Source: Lachnospiraceae bacterium
GTDB taxonomy: Bacteria > Bacillota > Clostridia > Lachnospirales > Lachnospiraceae
Assembly: GCA_014804565.1 (NCBI GenBank)
Contig: JAAUZN010000017.1
Span: 1 to 12,283, forward strand
Direction of reading: 5' to 3'
DNA: 12,283 bases
The notes beneath the pieces are model-generated. The model saw only the letters and a program-made list of their open reading frames with translations. It was not told the DNA's origin and made no database searches. Of this stretch, positions 5,392-12,163 are shown piece by piece. The first letter of the stretch is position 1; every line of letters begins with the position of its first letter. The translations under genes and the position numbers were made by a program.

Positions 5392-6024
5392 ATGAAGCAA
5401 ATCTATGTACATGGGTTAGGACAGACACCGGACAGTTGGACAAAAACCATCGCTCACACACAAAACAGGGAACAGAGTGTATGCCTGGATCTGCCTGCGC
5501 TCATTCGAGGAAAGCAAGCCACTTATCAAAACCTTTATGCCGCATTTTCAGATGCCTGCAATAAATATGACGAGCCTGTCGATTTATGCGGTTTGTCTCT
5601 CGGCGGTGTGTTAGTGCTCAACTATGCGATTGATCACCTGGAAAAAGTCCATTCCTTAGTGCTCATTGCCACACCCTACAAAATGCCCAGGCATCTCCTG
5701 CGATTTCAGAATATGCTTTTCCGATTTATGCCAAAATCCATGTTTCAAGAAATGGGATTTAGCAAAAGAGACTTTCTTCAGCTATGTAAGACGATGATGC
5801 CCTTGGATTTTAGCGATTCTCTTCCACAGATCTCCTGTCCTGCATTGGTGATCTGCGGAGAAAAAGATACCGCCAATAAAAAGTCTTCTGTAAAACTGGC
5901 AAATATTTTGGTTAATGCTGAGTTCCATGAACTTAAAGATACAGGGCACGAGGTAAATACAGAAGCGCCGGAACGGTTAGCCACCGTGCTTTGCAGCTTC
6001 TACGACATTCATATTCAGAGGTAA
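5392..6024 (+). CDS. Alpha/beta hydrolase family protein
   Basis: A 210-residue cytoplasmic hydrolase with the complete catalytic set. VHGLGQ (6-11) forms the oxyanion region, the nucleophile elbow is CGLSLGG (66-72, S69), the acid is D159 in ICGEKD, and the histidine is H186 in DTGHEVN. A helical cap segment of about 50 residues (about 96-145) lies between. This matches small esterase/lipase-like members such as MhpC/BioH relatives, but the substrate cannot be deduced. The ATG at 5392 has ACGGAG 7 bases upstream. The acetyltransferase gene starts 6 bases after its stop, so the two likely form an operon. It begins just after the ATPase remnant, so its original promoter may have been lost or replaced. 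Confidence 0.88.
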   Translation: MKQIYVHGLGQTPDSWTKTIAHTQNREQSVCLDLPALIRGKQATYQNLYAAFSDACNKYDEPVDLCGLSLGGVLVLNYAIDHLEKVHSLVLIATPYKMPRHLLRFQNMLFRFMPKSMFQEMGFSKRDFLQLCKTMMPLDFSDSLPQISCPALVICGEKDTANKKSSVKLANILVNAEFHELKDTGHEVNTEAPERLATVLCSFYDIHIQR

Positions 6025-6030
6025 ACTAAT

Positions 6031-6801
6031 ATGTATACAAATCAGGATATTTTACAGATTGCCATGAAGCAGTCTGCATTAGACATAAACTGCAGTCCGA
6101 CAGATTTTCTTACATCAACCAATATCGTGGTGAAATCAGTGATCGGCCCTATGGCAAGGAAATATTATAAGGAGCCCATAGCCTGCAATCTGGTGTCTTA
6201 CGGGAATAACATAGTCGCTTCCGTGAAAGAGGAATACCGATCCATCGTTACAGAATATATAGAAAAATTTGAATTTTACCACTGCTTTGAGACTCCCAAT
6301 CTGCATTGGCTGGACAGCCGGATGAGCGAACTCGGACAGAAGGTCTGCTTTATGGCGGAATATTTTCTCCCGGATATGGAAAAGCTTAGTCGATCATCCT
6401 GCAAGTATGATCTGAAAGTTTTAGAACATAAAGATTTTACCGACCTCTATCTGCCCGAATGGAGCAACGCACTGTGTAAGGACAGAGCCGAACTGGATGT
6501 CTTGGGCGTAGGGGTTTATGACGGGAACAGACTGATCGGATTGGCCGGATGCTCCGCAGATTGTGACAGTATGTGGCAAATCGGTGTGGATGTGCTGCCT
6601 GAATATCGCAGACAAGGGATCGCCTCGGTGCTGACCACTAATTTAGCCATAGAAACCCTGGAAAGAAATAAGGTTCCCTTTTATTGCTGTGCATGGTCAA
6701 ATATTCGTTCGGCAAAAACGGCGATCAAAAGCGGCTTTGTCCCGGCGTGGGTCGAAATGACGGTCAAACCCGAGGAAGTGATCGAGGAAATGAACCGATA
6801 A
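6031..6801 (+). CDS. GNAT family N-acetyltransferase
   Basis: A 256-residue protein with the GNAT domain in its C-terminal half (about 125-243). The acetyl-CoA binding motif A is clear: IGVDVLPEYRRQGIASVL (184-201), with R193-R194-Q195-G196-I197-A198 forming the pyrophosphate loop. The family's later elements SNIRSAKTAIKSGFVP (223-238) follow. The first 120 residues form an N-terminal extension, known in a subset of Clostridia GNATs, which may be a second degenerate GNAT-like lobe. The acceptor substrate is unknown. It begins 6 bases after the hydrolase; AGAGG lies about 10 bases before the ATG. It converges on the CPBP gene with only 20 bases between, and I see no terminator there. Confidence 0.87.
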   Translation: MYTNQDILQIAMKQSALDINCSPTDFLTSTNIVVKSVIGPMARKYYKEPIACNLVSYGNNIVASVKEEYRSIVTEYIEKFEFYHCFETPNLHWLDSRMSELGQKVCFMAEYFLPDMEKLSRSSCKYDLKVLEHKDFTDLYLPEWSNALCKDRAELDVLGVGVYDGNRLIGLAGCSADCDSMWQIGVDVLPEYRRQGIASVLTTNLAIETLERNKVPFYCCAWSNIRSAKTAIKSGFVPAWVEMTVKPEEVIEEMNR

Positions 6802-6821
6802 TAAGCAAGTGGAGGGACTTC

Positions 6822-7685
6822 TTATCTTCCGATAGCTTCTCGCCTCTCCCTCTCCATCAGAAAAATTCCGCCGCCCGCAACAACCAGCAATATCCCACAT
6901 CCCCAGGGGGTAAACAGAGCAGCCTGTACTGCCTGGAAGTGAGCGGTACTGTACACGACCAGATTCGCCGCCGCATGGAAAAGAACGGGAAAGAAAAAGC
7001 TGCCCTGGCGTTCATACACATAAGCTATGAGAATACCCATGCAGGTGCCATAAACGCCCTGCACCAGATTTCCGTGAAAAGCGCCAAAAAGGACGCCCGA
7101 AGCCACCACTCCAATGACCGGCCCGTAAAACCGCCGCAGGCGGTTATAGATGACGCCGCGAAAGACCACTTCCTCCGCCAGCGGCGATACCAGTCCATAG
7201 AGAACGATCCCGATGCCGAAAGCTACACCATACTGGCGATCTGCCACTTCCCGATAGGCCTGGGAAGAATCCGCAAATCCCGTCAGCGTCAATAAGATAT
7301 TGAGTCCCAGAGAGGCAGAAAGCGCCAACAGAACTGTGACGAAAACACTTTTGACCTTCTTAGTCAATTCAAATCTTTCCGCAGCCTGCTGCCTGCCAGT
7401 CAAAGCATTTCTCTCCGCCAACTCACTTCGAAGCATGGAAGTAAGCGGCAAAATACCCAGAAGCATACACGCCCCGCTGACCATTCCGGTCAATATAGCT
7501 GCATGCGCAGTCATCCACTGTCCATAGCTGTCTCCCATCCTCTCCTGCATCGCACTCCGCACAAAAATGCAGATTAGATAGGCCGCATTGTAGGCGAGAT
7601 AATACAGCAGACAGGGAAACAGCACCGCCCACGCCTTCTGTAAAGACGTCATATCCGTATTCTCCCGCATCTTCTTATCTTCCAT
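6822..7685 (-). CDS. CPBP family intramembrane metalloprotease
   Basis: A 287-residue membrane protein with about eight hydrophobic segments. The CPBP (Abi/CAAX-processing protease, PF02517) motifs are in order: EEVVFRG (171-177, with glutamates 171/172 and R176), FGAFHGN (200-206, H204), and FHAAAN (236-241, H237 and N241). Active members cleave substrates within the membrane. In bacteria they serve in bacteriocin immunity, peptide maturation or regulated proteolysis, and which applies here cannot be told. The C-terminus adds one more hydrophobic segment and a charged tail. The start at 7685 has AAGGAG 6 bases upstream. It follows the HAD phosphatase by 15 bases on the same strand and is probably co-transcribed with it. 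Confidence 0.9.
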   Translation of the reverse strand: MEDKKMRENTDMTSLQKAWAVLFPCLLYYLAYNAAYLICIFVRSAMQERMGDSYGQWMTAHAAILTGMVSGACMLLGILPLTSMLRSELAERNALTGRQQAAERFELTKKVKSVFVTVLLALSASLGLNILLTLTGFADSSQAYREVADRQYGVAFGIGIVLYGLVSPLAEEVVFRGVIYNRLRRFYGPVIGVVASGVLFGAFHGNLVQGVYGTCMGILIAYVYERQGSFFFPVLFHAAANLVVYSTAHFQAVQAALFTPWGCGILLVVAGGGIFLMERERREAIGR

Positions 7686-7700
7686 TCCGGACTCCTTTTT

Positions 7701-8354
7701 TTATCGCTGCTGCAACAATATCTTTCCCAGTTCTTCCACCGTCTCTGCGATCGCATCCGCACCGGCTTCTTCAAGCTCTCCCGGCGCGGCATAGCCGTAG
7801 GCCACGCCAATGCCTGCGATATGGTAAGCCTTCGCTCCCGCTATATCGAATTTGCGGTCCCCTACCATGGCTACCGCGTCGTAATTCTCCGGCATCAGCT
7901 GTCGCAGCGCCTCCTCCACGACATCCTCCTTCTTCGTACGTGTGCCGTCCATCCCGCTGCCAACCACTACATCAAAGCATGGACGCAGCCCGAAATGCAC
8001 CAGAATCTGTTCCACAAACTCCTGCGGCTTGCTGGAAGCCACCGCCAGTTTTTTCCCCGAAGCCTTTAAGTCCGCCAAAAGTCTCTCCATCCCCGGATAG
8101 ACCTCATTCTCGCACCATCCCGTCACCCTGAAACGTTCCCTGTAGTATTCCGTCGCCTGCCACCCCTGTTCCTCATTAAACCCGTAAAACTCATGGAAGC
8201 TGTCTAAAAGCGGCGGCCCGATAAAGGGCGTGAGCTTATCGGCATCCGGCTCCTCGATTCCCATTTTATGTAAGGCATACTGCACACAGCCCGTAATTCC
8301 CTGCTTGGGATCTGTCAGCGTGCCGTCCAGATCAAACAAAATATAGTCGTACAT
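7701..8354 (-). CDS. HAD family hydrolase (phosphoglycolate phosphatase / 5'-nucleotidase-like)
   Basis: A 217-residue HAD phosphatase with all four motifs. Motif I is LFDLDGTLT (6-14, nucleophile D8 and acid D10), motif II is the VASSKP serine (S107), motif III lysine is in TRTKKED (140-144), and motif IV is VGDRKFD (164-170). The four-helix cap lies between motifs I and II (about 18-85, with FIGPPL). This pattern fits the GPH/5'-nucleotidase-like branch that dephosphorylates small phosphomonoesters. The start at 8354 has GGAGGT 6 bases upstream; a longer frame to 8402 would run into the -35 of the divergent thiamine promoter. It is the first gene of a two-gene minus-strand unit with the CPBP protease. 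I could not find a clear promoter for it. Confidence 0.9.
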   Translation of the reverse strand: MYDYILFDLDGTLTDPKQGITGCVQYALHKMGIEEPDADKLTPFIGPPLLDSFHEFYGFNEEQGWQATEYYRERFRVTGWCENEVYPGMERLLADLKASGKKLAVASSKPQEFVEQILVHFGLRPCFDVVVGSGMDGTRTKKEDVVEEALRQLMPENYDAVAMVGDRKFDIAGAKAYHIAGIGVAYGYAAPGELEEAGADAIAETVEELGKILLQQR

Positions 8355-8384
8355 AATGATACCTCCATCCTCACACAATTGCCC

Positions 8385-8413
8385 TTGACAATTCTTTCTC
8401 AAAACTCTATAGT
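8385..8413 (+). promoter_or_regulatory. Promoter of the TPP riboswitch-thiT transcript
   Basis: TTGACA (8385-8390) and TATAGT (8408-8413) are 17 bases apart, the same hexamers and spacing as the promoter at 847-875. Transcription would start near 8420, so the RNA would begin almost directly with the hairpin at 8421. The -35 box overlaps a short inverted repeat, AATTG-N7-CAATT (8377-8393). Confidence 0.8.
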
Positions 8414-8414
8414 T

Positions 8415-8449
8415 AAAAAAGCAGGAAAACCTGCCGCGGCAAAGGCCGC
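8415..8449 (-). terminator. Tandem hairpins at the thiT leader start; terminator-like on the minus strand
   Basis: Two small perfect hairpins stand side by side: GCAGG-AAAA-CCTGC (8421-8434) and GCGGC-AAAG-GCCGC (8436-8449). Read on the minus strand, the first is followed directly by six T, which makes a short intrinsic terminator for RNA coming from the right. On the plus strand they would sit at the very 5' end of the thiT leader and could protect it from decay. Either use is an inference. Confidence 0.5.
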
Positions 8450-8463
8450 ATAACTGAATAACT

Positions 8464-8560
8464 TGCTAGGGGAGCTTTCGCTGAGATTGAGCCGGGTGCA
8501 TAGATATCTGGACTCTAACCCTCATCACCTGATGCGGTTAATACCGTCGTAGGGAAGCAT
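8464..8560 (+). ncRNA. TPP riboswitch (THI element)
   Basis: The conserved aptamer pieces appear in order: CTAGGGGAGC (8466-8475), GCTGAGA (8480-8486), an extra stem around 8491-8510, CTAACCC, ACCTGAT (8527-8533), then GCGGTTAATACCG and CGTAGGGAAGC (8548-8558). Binding of thiamine pyrophosphate to this RNA normally turns off thiamine synthesis or uptake genes. It sits directly upstream of a ThiT-type transporter, as expected. The closing stem is short (TGCT with AGCA). Confidence 0.95.
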
Positions 8561-8605
8561 TGAAAACAAAACTGTCGAAAAGGCACGTTGCGTTTTCCCA
8601 TCTCC

Positions 8606-8642
8606 CCTCCTTGTTTATTCTAAGACAAAGGAGGATTTTTTT
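8606..8642 (+). promoter_or_regulatory. Riboswitch expression platform: terminator-like hairpin containing the thiT ribosome binding site
   Basis: CCTCCTTGT (8606-8614) pairs with ACAAAGGAGG (8625-8634) around a 10-base loop, with one bulged A. The 3' arm is itself the Shine-Dalgarno sequence AAAGGAGG (8627-8634), 8 bases before the ATG. The hairpin is followed by seven T (8636-8642) that run into the start codon. It can therefore stop transcription, hide the ribosome site, or both. CTCCCCT (8602-8608), overlapping the 5' arm, is exactly complementary to AGGGGAG (8468-8474) in the aptamer. This is a plausible anti-terminator that would form when TPP is absent. Another small hairpin lies between (8577-8597). 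Confidence 0.75.
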
Positions 8643-9350
8643 ATGTTTTACAATGTAGTAGTCAACGACTGGGGCGAAACCACCTATGTCCCCACCACTC
8701 TGGGCAACGTGCTTTTGGCTGTGATTTTGATAGCACTCTTAATCGCTGCTGTCATATTCGCCAAAAAGTACGCCGGAAAACAAGATCCTGAAAACAGCAA
8801 GTCCACCCAAAGAAGCGGGAAACTCACCGCCAAGCAGCTCGTCTTCTGTGCCATGTCCATCGCACTTGGCACCATTCTCTCGGAGATCAAGATCATCGAT
8901 TTCCCCTGGGGCGGCTCCACCACGCTGCTGTCCATGCTCGTCATCTGTCTGCCGGGATACTTTTTCGGACTTGGTGCCGGCCTGATGACCGGTGTCGCCT
9001 ATGGCGTCTTACAGCTTCTGGTGGATCCCTACGTCCTCTTCCCCATGCAGCTTGTGATGGATTATTTTCTTGCCTTTGGCGCCCTCGGCATGTCGGGGCT
9101 GTTCGCAAACGCAAAGCACGGACTTCTCAAAGGATATCTTGTAGGAATTCTTGGCCGTTATGTATTTGCGGTACTTTCCGGCTGGATCTTCTTCGCCGAA
9201 TACGCCTGGGAAGGCTGGCCCGTCCTGCCATACTCTCTGGTCTACAACGGCATCTATATCTTCGCTGAGGCGGCGATCACGCTGGTGATCCTGGCGCTCC
9301 CGCCGGTACAGAAAGCGATCGGCACCGTCAAGAAAATGACCCTGACATAA
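8643..9350 (+). CDS. thiT: Energy-coupled thiamine transporter ThiT (ECF S component)
   Basis: A 235-residue membrane protein that would bind thiamine and work with the shared ECF module (EcfA/A'/T), encoded elsewhere. The core (about 62-225) carries the ThiT pattern: GGSTTLLSML (90-99), ICLPGYFFGLGAGLMTG (101-117), LLVDPYVLFPMQ (125-136), SGWIFFAEYAWEGW (179-192) and YSLVYNGIYIFAEAAIT (197-213). The last two blocks are rich in the aromatic, Glu and Asn residues that line the thiamine pocket in this family. An N-terminal hydrophobic segment (about 20-40) and charged linker (41-62) precede the usual six-helix core, so the protein is longer than the roughly 180-residue classical ThiT. The TPP riboswitch directly upstream independently supports the thiamine assignment. 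An intrinsic terminator follows. Confidence 0.93.
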   Translation: MFYNVVVNDWGETTYVPTTLGNVLLAVILIALLIAAVIFAKKYAGKQDPENSKSTQRSGKLTAKQLVFCAMSIALGTILSEIKIIDFPWGGSTTLLSMLVICLPGYFFGLGAGLMTGVAYGVLQLLVDPYVLFPMQLVMDYFLAFGALGMSGLFANAKHGLLKGYLVGILGRYVFAVLSGWIFFAEYAWEGWPVLPYSLVYNGIYIFAEAAITLVILALPPVQKAIGTVKKMTLT

Positions 9351-9357
9351 ATTTACA

Positions 9358-9392
9358 GCCCCCATCTGCCAGTCAGATGAGGGCTTCTTTTT
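9358..9392 (+). terminator. Intrinsic terminator of thiT
   Basis: GCCCCCATCTG (9358-9368) pairs with CAGATGAGGGC (9374-9384) with one mismatch around a 5-base loop, followed by TTCTTTTT. It begins 7 bases after the thiT stop. Read from the other strand the T-run is weak (TGTAAATTTAT), so it is mainly a plus-strand terminator, though it may also help end the minus-strand gene at 9419. Confidence 0.88.
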
Positions 9393-9418
9393 ATCTTTCC
9401 TATTTCCATCCGCGCATC

Positions 9419-9772
9419 CTACGCCGTCATAAACATCTCATAGGCGTTGATCGCCTGCTGCATACGGTAATTGCTGATATCATTTCCGGCGCTGCCGTTT
9501 CCTTCGTAAGCTGTTATCTCTTCCTGTGCAGGTTTCATGATCCGTGACGCGCTATTTCTGCCCTGCTGCATCTGCATGGCAAGCATATCCTGAAAGTTAA
9601 GCGTCTGCCCCTTTTTCAGGGGATTCTCATTCTCCGCCTCCGTGAGACCGCTGTAATCAATCTTTTTATCCAGCACATCATCCGAAATCCTGGACAGCCG
9701 ATTCATACTCGCCGGGCTGATGGCATTCACATTATACACATAGGGTTGAAAACTGATCGCTCCGATTGTCAT
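9419..9772 (-). CDS. Hypothetical small protein with C-terminal AINAYEMFM motif
   Basis: A 117-residue protein I cannot assign to a function. It opens MTIGAISFQPYVYNVNAIS, contains KIDYSGLTEAENENPLKKG (37-55), a glutamine/methionine-rich helix FQDMLAMQMQQ (60-70), and ends NYRMQQAINAYEMFMTA. I recall proteins with this layout in flagellated and non-flagellated Lachnospiraceae. The last helix is loosely reminiscent of the ends of small flagellar rod or export proteins, but that is not enough for a call. No signal peptide, membrane segment or cysteine is present. AGAGGA stands 5-6 bases before the ATG. It has a possible promoter of its own and lies alone between the thiT terminator and the VanZ-like gene. 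Confidence 0.75.
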   Translation of the reverse strand: MTIGAISFQPYVYNVNAISPASMNRLSRISDDVLDKKIDYSGLTEAENENPLKKGQTLNFQDMLAMQMQQGRNSASRIMKPAQEEITAYEGNGSAGNDISNYRMQQAINAYEMFMTA

Positions 9773-9819
9773 TTTAATCCTCTTTTCTTAACTGCCTTGC
9801 ACCTTTTACATCTGCTTTT

Positions 9820-9848
9820 ATGATATAACTACTGCCTCAAATATGCAA
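9820..9848 (-). promoter_or_regulatory. Possible promoter for the small gene ending at 9419
   Basis: On the minus strand TTGCAT (9843-9848) and TATCAT (9820-9825) are 17 bases apart. Transcription would begin near 9812, about 40 bases before the ATG. The -10 box matches in five of six positions but the -35 box only in three. No hairpin-type terminator is visible between the VanZ-like gene and this site, so read-through from the upstream operon is also possible. Confidence 0.4.
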
Positions 9849-9850
9849 GT

Positions 9851-10309
9851 CTAAATTTTTTTCCTCCGGAAGACGAGCCTGTAGATCCCGAATCCTATCG
9901 CAGCTCCCAGACAGTTCAGGAGCAGATCATCCACATCGAACGCGCCAAACCCGCTGAAAAGCTGAAACACTTCGATCCCCAACACAAACACAAAGGCATT
10001 TAAGAGCATCACCCAAAACCGACTGCCATCCTTTGCCACCAGAGGAAAAAGAAACCCAAATGGAACAAAGACCAGCACATTGCCCGCCAGATTCTCCACA
10101 CTATTCAATTTGTACGCATAATCTATATACATTTTTATGGTCTTAAAAGGCGTAAAATTCGCCGTACCCAATCCCCGCAGGATAACACCCCTCCGCCATG
10201 AGACGGCAAGCTTATGCAACTCCTCATAGGGATATTTAAAAACAATGACCTTTAAAACAACCAAAATGTAGATAGCAAAAAGAAGTTTCGCAATATTTCT
10301 TTTTTGCAC
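9851..10309 (-). CDS. VanZ-like family membrane protein
   Basis: A 152-residue membrane protein with four hydrophobic segments and the VanZ-like signature. ENLAGNVLVFVPFGFLFPL lies in the second segment, and EVFQLF plus FDVDDLLLNCLGAAIGFGIY in the last two. The family is named for VanZ, which gives low-level teicoplanin resistance, but most members are of unknown function, so resistance should not be assumed. Two GTG starts are possible. The one at 10315 overlaps the upstream stop as GTGA but has GGGAG only about 1 base away. The GTG at 10309 has the same site at 7 bases and is chosen. Either way it is tightly coupled to the permease gene before it and is the last gene of the lon-engB operon. 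Confidence 0.85.
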   Translation of the reverse strand: MQKRNIAKLLFAIYILVVLKVIVFKYPYEELHKLAVSWRRGVILRGLGTANFTPFKTIKMYIDYAYKLNSVENLAGNVLVFVPFGFLFPLVAKDGSRFWVMLLNAFVFVLGIEVFQLFSGFGAFDVDDLLLNCLGAAIGFGIYRLVFRRKKI

Positions 10310-10311
10310 AG

Positions 10312-11508
10312 TCACTCTCCCTGCTGTCTGTAGATCTCCTTTACTTCTCTCTCATACTCCTCTACCACCGCCATATCCTCGGGGCGTATCCGGCGGAAGC
10401 GGTTAAAGCCCGCCACCAGAATCCGCAGGCTCTGTCTGGTAGTGTCAAAGACGCCCTCCTCGTAGAGATTGAGCAGAATGATCCCGATGGGCACTGCCAG
10501 GATCATCCCCAGCACACCCGCAGCGCGATACCCTATATAAAGCAAAAACAAGGTCGGTATGGCATCCATTCCGATGGAGTCGCCCACGATCTTAGGCTGG
10601 ATCACCTGCCGCACCAGCTGACCGATGAGCCAGATCGCCAACAGTCCGAACATCATCTTATAATTTTTTGACAAACACTCTATCAACGCCCAGGGCAGCA
10701 TGACCGTTCCTGTGCCAAACACCGGCAAAAAATCCAGAAACGCGATGCCCAGCGCCACCAGAAACGCGAAATCTACCTCCAGGATCATAAGACCGATTAC
10801 CAGAAGAATATAGATCCAGCACTCAATCTTAAATTGTGCCTTAAAATACCCGCCGATGGCCCTTCGAAAGCTTCTGCGGATCAGATCAAGGCGATAGCGT
10901 ACCGCATCCGGCACATATTTCCTCATCACATCTGCCATATAGCTTTTATCCGCCACAAAGAAGTAGGCGGAAAGCAGACACATCACTACGCTCAGGAAAA
11001 TGTCAGGAATCTGTTTCGCCACATTTCCTACCGTCTCAAAGGAAGGCGGCTCGCCCGATCCCATGACTCCACTCACATAGTCTCCCATTTCTAAGATTAT
11101 ATTATCCAGAGTCGCCTGCATATCTGCCGGCATCCTGTCATAAACACCCTGCAGGTTTGCACCTACTATATTGAGCTGTCCTAAAATGCTGTTCCAGATA
11201 TTGGGCAGCTCATTGATAAAATTGATCCCTTCTTTGACCAGTTTAGTCATCAAAAGATAGACCAGAAGGATCACCACCGCCAGCACGGCTATGATCACCA
11301 CCGCAGAGGATGCCTTACGCCTGACTTTAAGCTTTTCCTCCAGAAAATGCACCACCGGAGAAGCAATCAGGGAGATGATCCAACCCACGATAAAGGGCAT
11401 GAAGAACCAGATACACTTGGGCAGTAAAAAGATGCACAAGAGCACTACCGCCAGTGCCGTCAACAGATTCAACGTCACCTTTAAATAGAGTTTGACAGCC
11501 TTTCTCAT
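10312..11508 (-). CDS. AI-2E family transporter (YtvI/PerM-like permease)
   Basis: A 398-residue integral membrane protein of the AI-2E exporter-like family (PF01594). There are two hydrophobic segments near the N-terminus (about 13-53), one at 68-88, then a long soluble stretch (about 90-165) before the C-terminal membrane block. The conserved region is FLDFLPVFGTGTVMLPWALI (257-276), then LVRQVIQPKIVGDSIGMDAIP (298-318) and GVLGMILAVPIGII (331-344). This order resembles the sporulation-linked YtvI branch in Firmicutes; transport of AI-2 itself is proven for few members, so the substrate is open. A charged cytoplasmic tail ends the protein. AAAGGAG lies 10 bases before the ATG. It follows engB by 22 bases and overlaps or abuts the VanZ-like gene. 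Confidence 0.88.
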   Translation of the reverse strand: MRKAVKLYLKVTLNLLTALAVVLLCIFLLPKCIWFFMPFIVGWIISLIASPVVHFLEEKLKVRRKASSAVVIIAVLAVVILLVYLLMTKLVKEGINFINELPNIWNSILGQLNIVGANLQGVYDRMPADMQATLDNIILEMGDYVSGVMGSGEPPSFETVGNVAKQIPDIFLSVVMCLLSAYFFVADKSYMADVMRKYVPDAVRYRLDLIRRSFRRAIGGYFKAQFKIECWIYILLVIGLMILEVDFAFLVALGIAFLDFLPVFGTGTVMLPWALIECLSKNYKMMFGLLAIWLIGQLVRQVIQPKIVGDSIGMDAIPTLFLLYIGYRAAGVLGMILAVPIGIILLNLYEEGVFDTTRQSLRILVAGFNRFRRIRPEDMAVVEEYEREVKEIYRQQGE

Positions 11509-11530
11509 CGGGTCCGTTCTCCTTTATCTC

Positions 11531-12118
11531 CTATAAAGCAAGCATATTGTCCAACAGCTCATAAATCTCTTCCCTGCCTTGCTTATTCAAGGATGAATAG
11601 GGTATGACAATCGTGTCATCTACTACGTCAAGCGTGTCACAAATCAGTTTTTTCTGCTTATCGATCTGACTGCGCTTGATCTTATCCAGCTTCGTGGCTA
11701 TGATGATCGGGCGATAGCCCCGATCCAGGATCCAGTTGTACATGATCCTGTCATTCTCTGATGGCGCATGCCTGATATCGATCAGCAGAAACACCGCCAG
11801 AATCTTCTTCGACTGGTGCAGATAATCCTCGATCAGTTTGCCCCACTGCGCCTTCACCTTTTCATTGGCAGTGGCATAGCCGTAGCCCGGCAGATCCACA
11901 AAATACATCTCATTGTTGATATTATAGTAATTGATGGTCTGGGTCTTACCGGGGGAGGAACTGGTACGGGCTAATGATTTACGGTTCATCAGACCGTTGA
12001 TCAGGGAAGATTTCCCCACGTTACTCTTACCCGCAAAGGCAATCTCGGGCAGGCTGTTTTCCGGCAGCTTACTGGTGATGCCGCACACCGTCTCCAAATT
12101 TACGCTTTTTATAACCAT
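11531..12118 (-). CDS. engB: Ribosome biogenesis GTP-binding protein EngB (YsxC/YihA)
   Basis: A 195-residue TrmE-Era-EngA-YihA-type GTPase, normally essential and needed for late assembly of the 50S ribosomal subunit. All G motifs are visible: G1 GKSNVGKS (30-37), G2 around PGKTQTINYY (56-65), G3 DLPGYGYA (75-82), G4 TKLDK (142-146) and G5 near YSSL (174-177). The length equals that of B. subtilis YsxC-type proteins. The start at 12118 has GGAG 7 bases upstream. A longer frame from a GTG at 12157 lacks such a site and adds residues not seen in the family. It lies 45 bases after lon in the same direction, the lonA-ysxC order known from Bacillus. Confidence 0.96.
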   Translation of the reverse strand: MVIKSVNLETVCGITSKLPENSLPEIAFAGKSNVGKSSLINGLMNRKSLARTSSSPGKTQTINYYNINNEMYFVDLPGYGYATANEKVKAQWGKLIEDYLHQSKKILAVFLLIDIRHAPSENDRIMYNWILDRGYRPIIIATKLDKIKRSQIDKQKKLICDTLDVVDDTIVIPYSSLNKQGREEIYELLDNMLAL

Positions 12119-12163
12119 TTTTTCACTCCAAACTGAGGCTGGCGTCCTCACACACACTCCCTA

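Noticed and set aside
5169..5564. Complete 131-codon frame containing the ATPase-like segment, as a possible real gene
   Set aside because: The start lies inside the zinc protein without a binding site, the P-loop is missing, and the last third is out-of-frame hydrolase sequence. Treated as a pseudogene remnant.
6684..7295. Open frame of 203 codons on the plus strand running across the GNAT 3' end and the CPBP gene
   Set aside because: It crosses two convergent genes with clear family motifs, has low-complexity basic composition and no ribosome binding site. It is a shadow frame in GC-richer DNA.
9795..9848. CTTGCA and TGCAAG arms before the small gene as a terminator or operator
   Set aside because: The six-base arms are about 40 bases apart with no supporting inner pairing or T-run.
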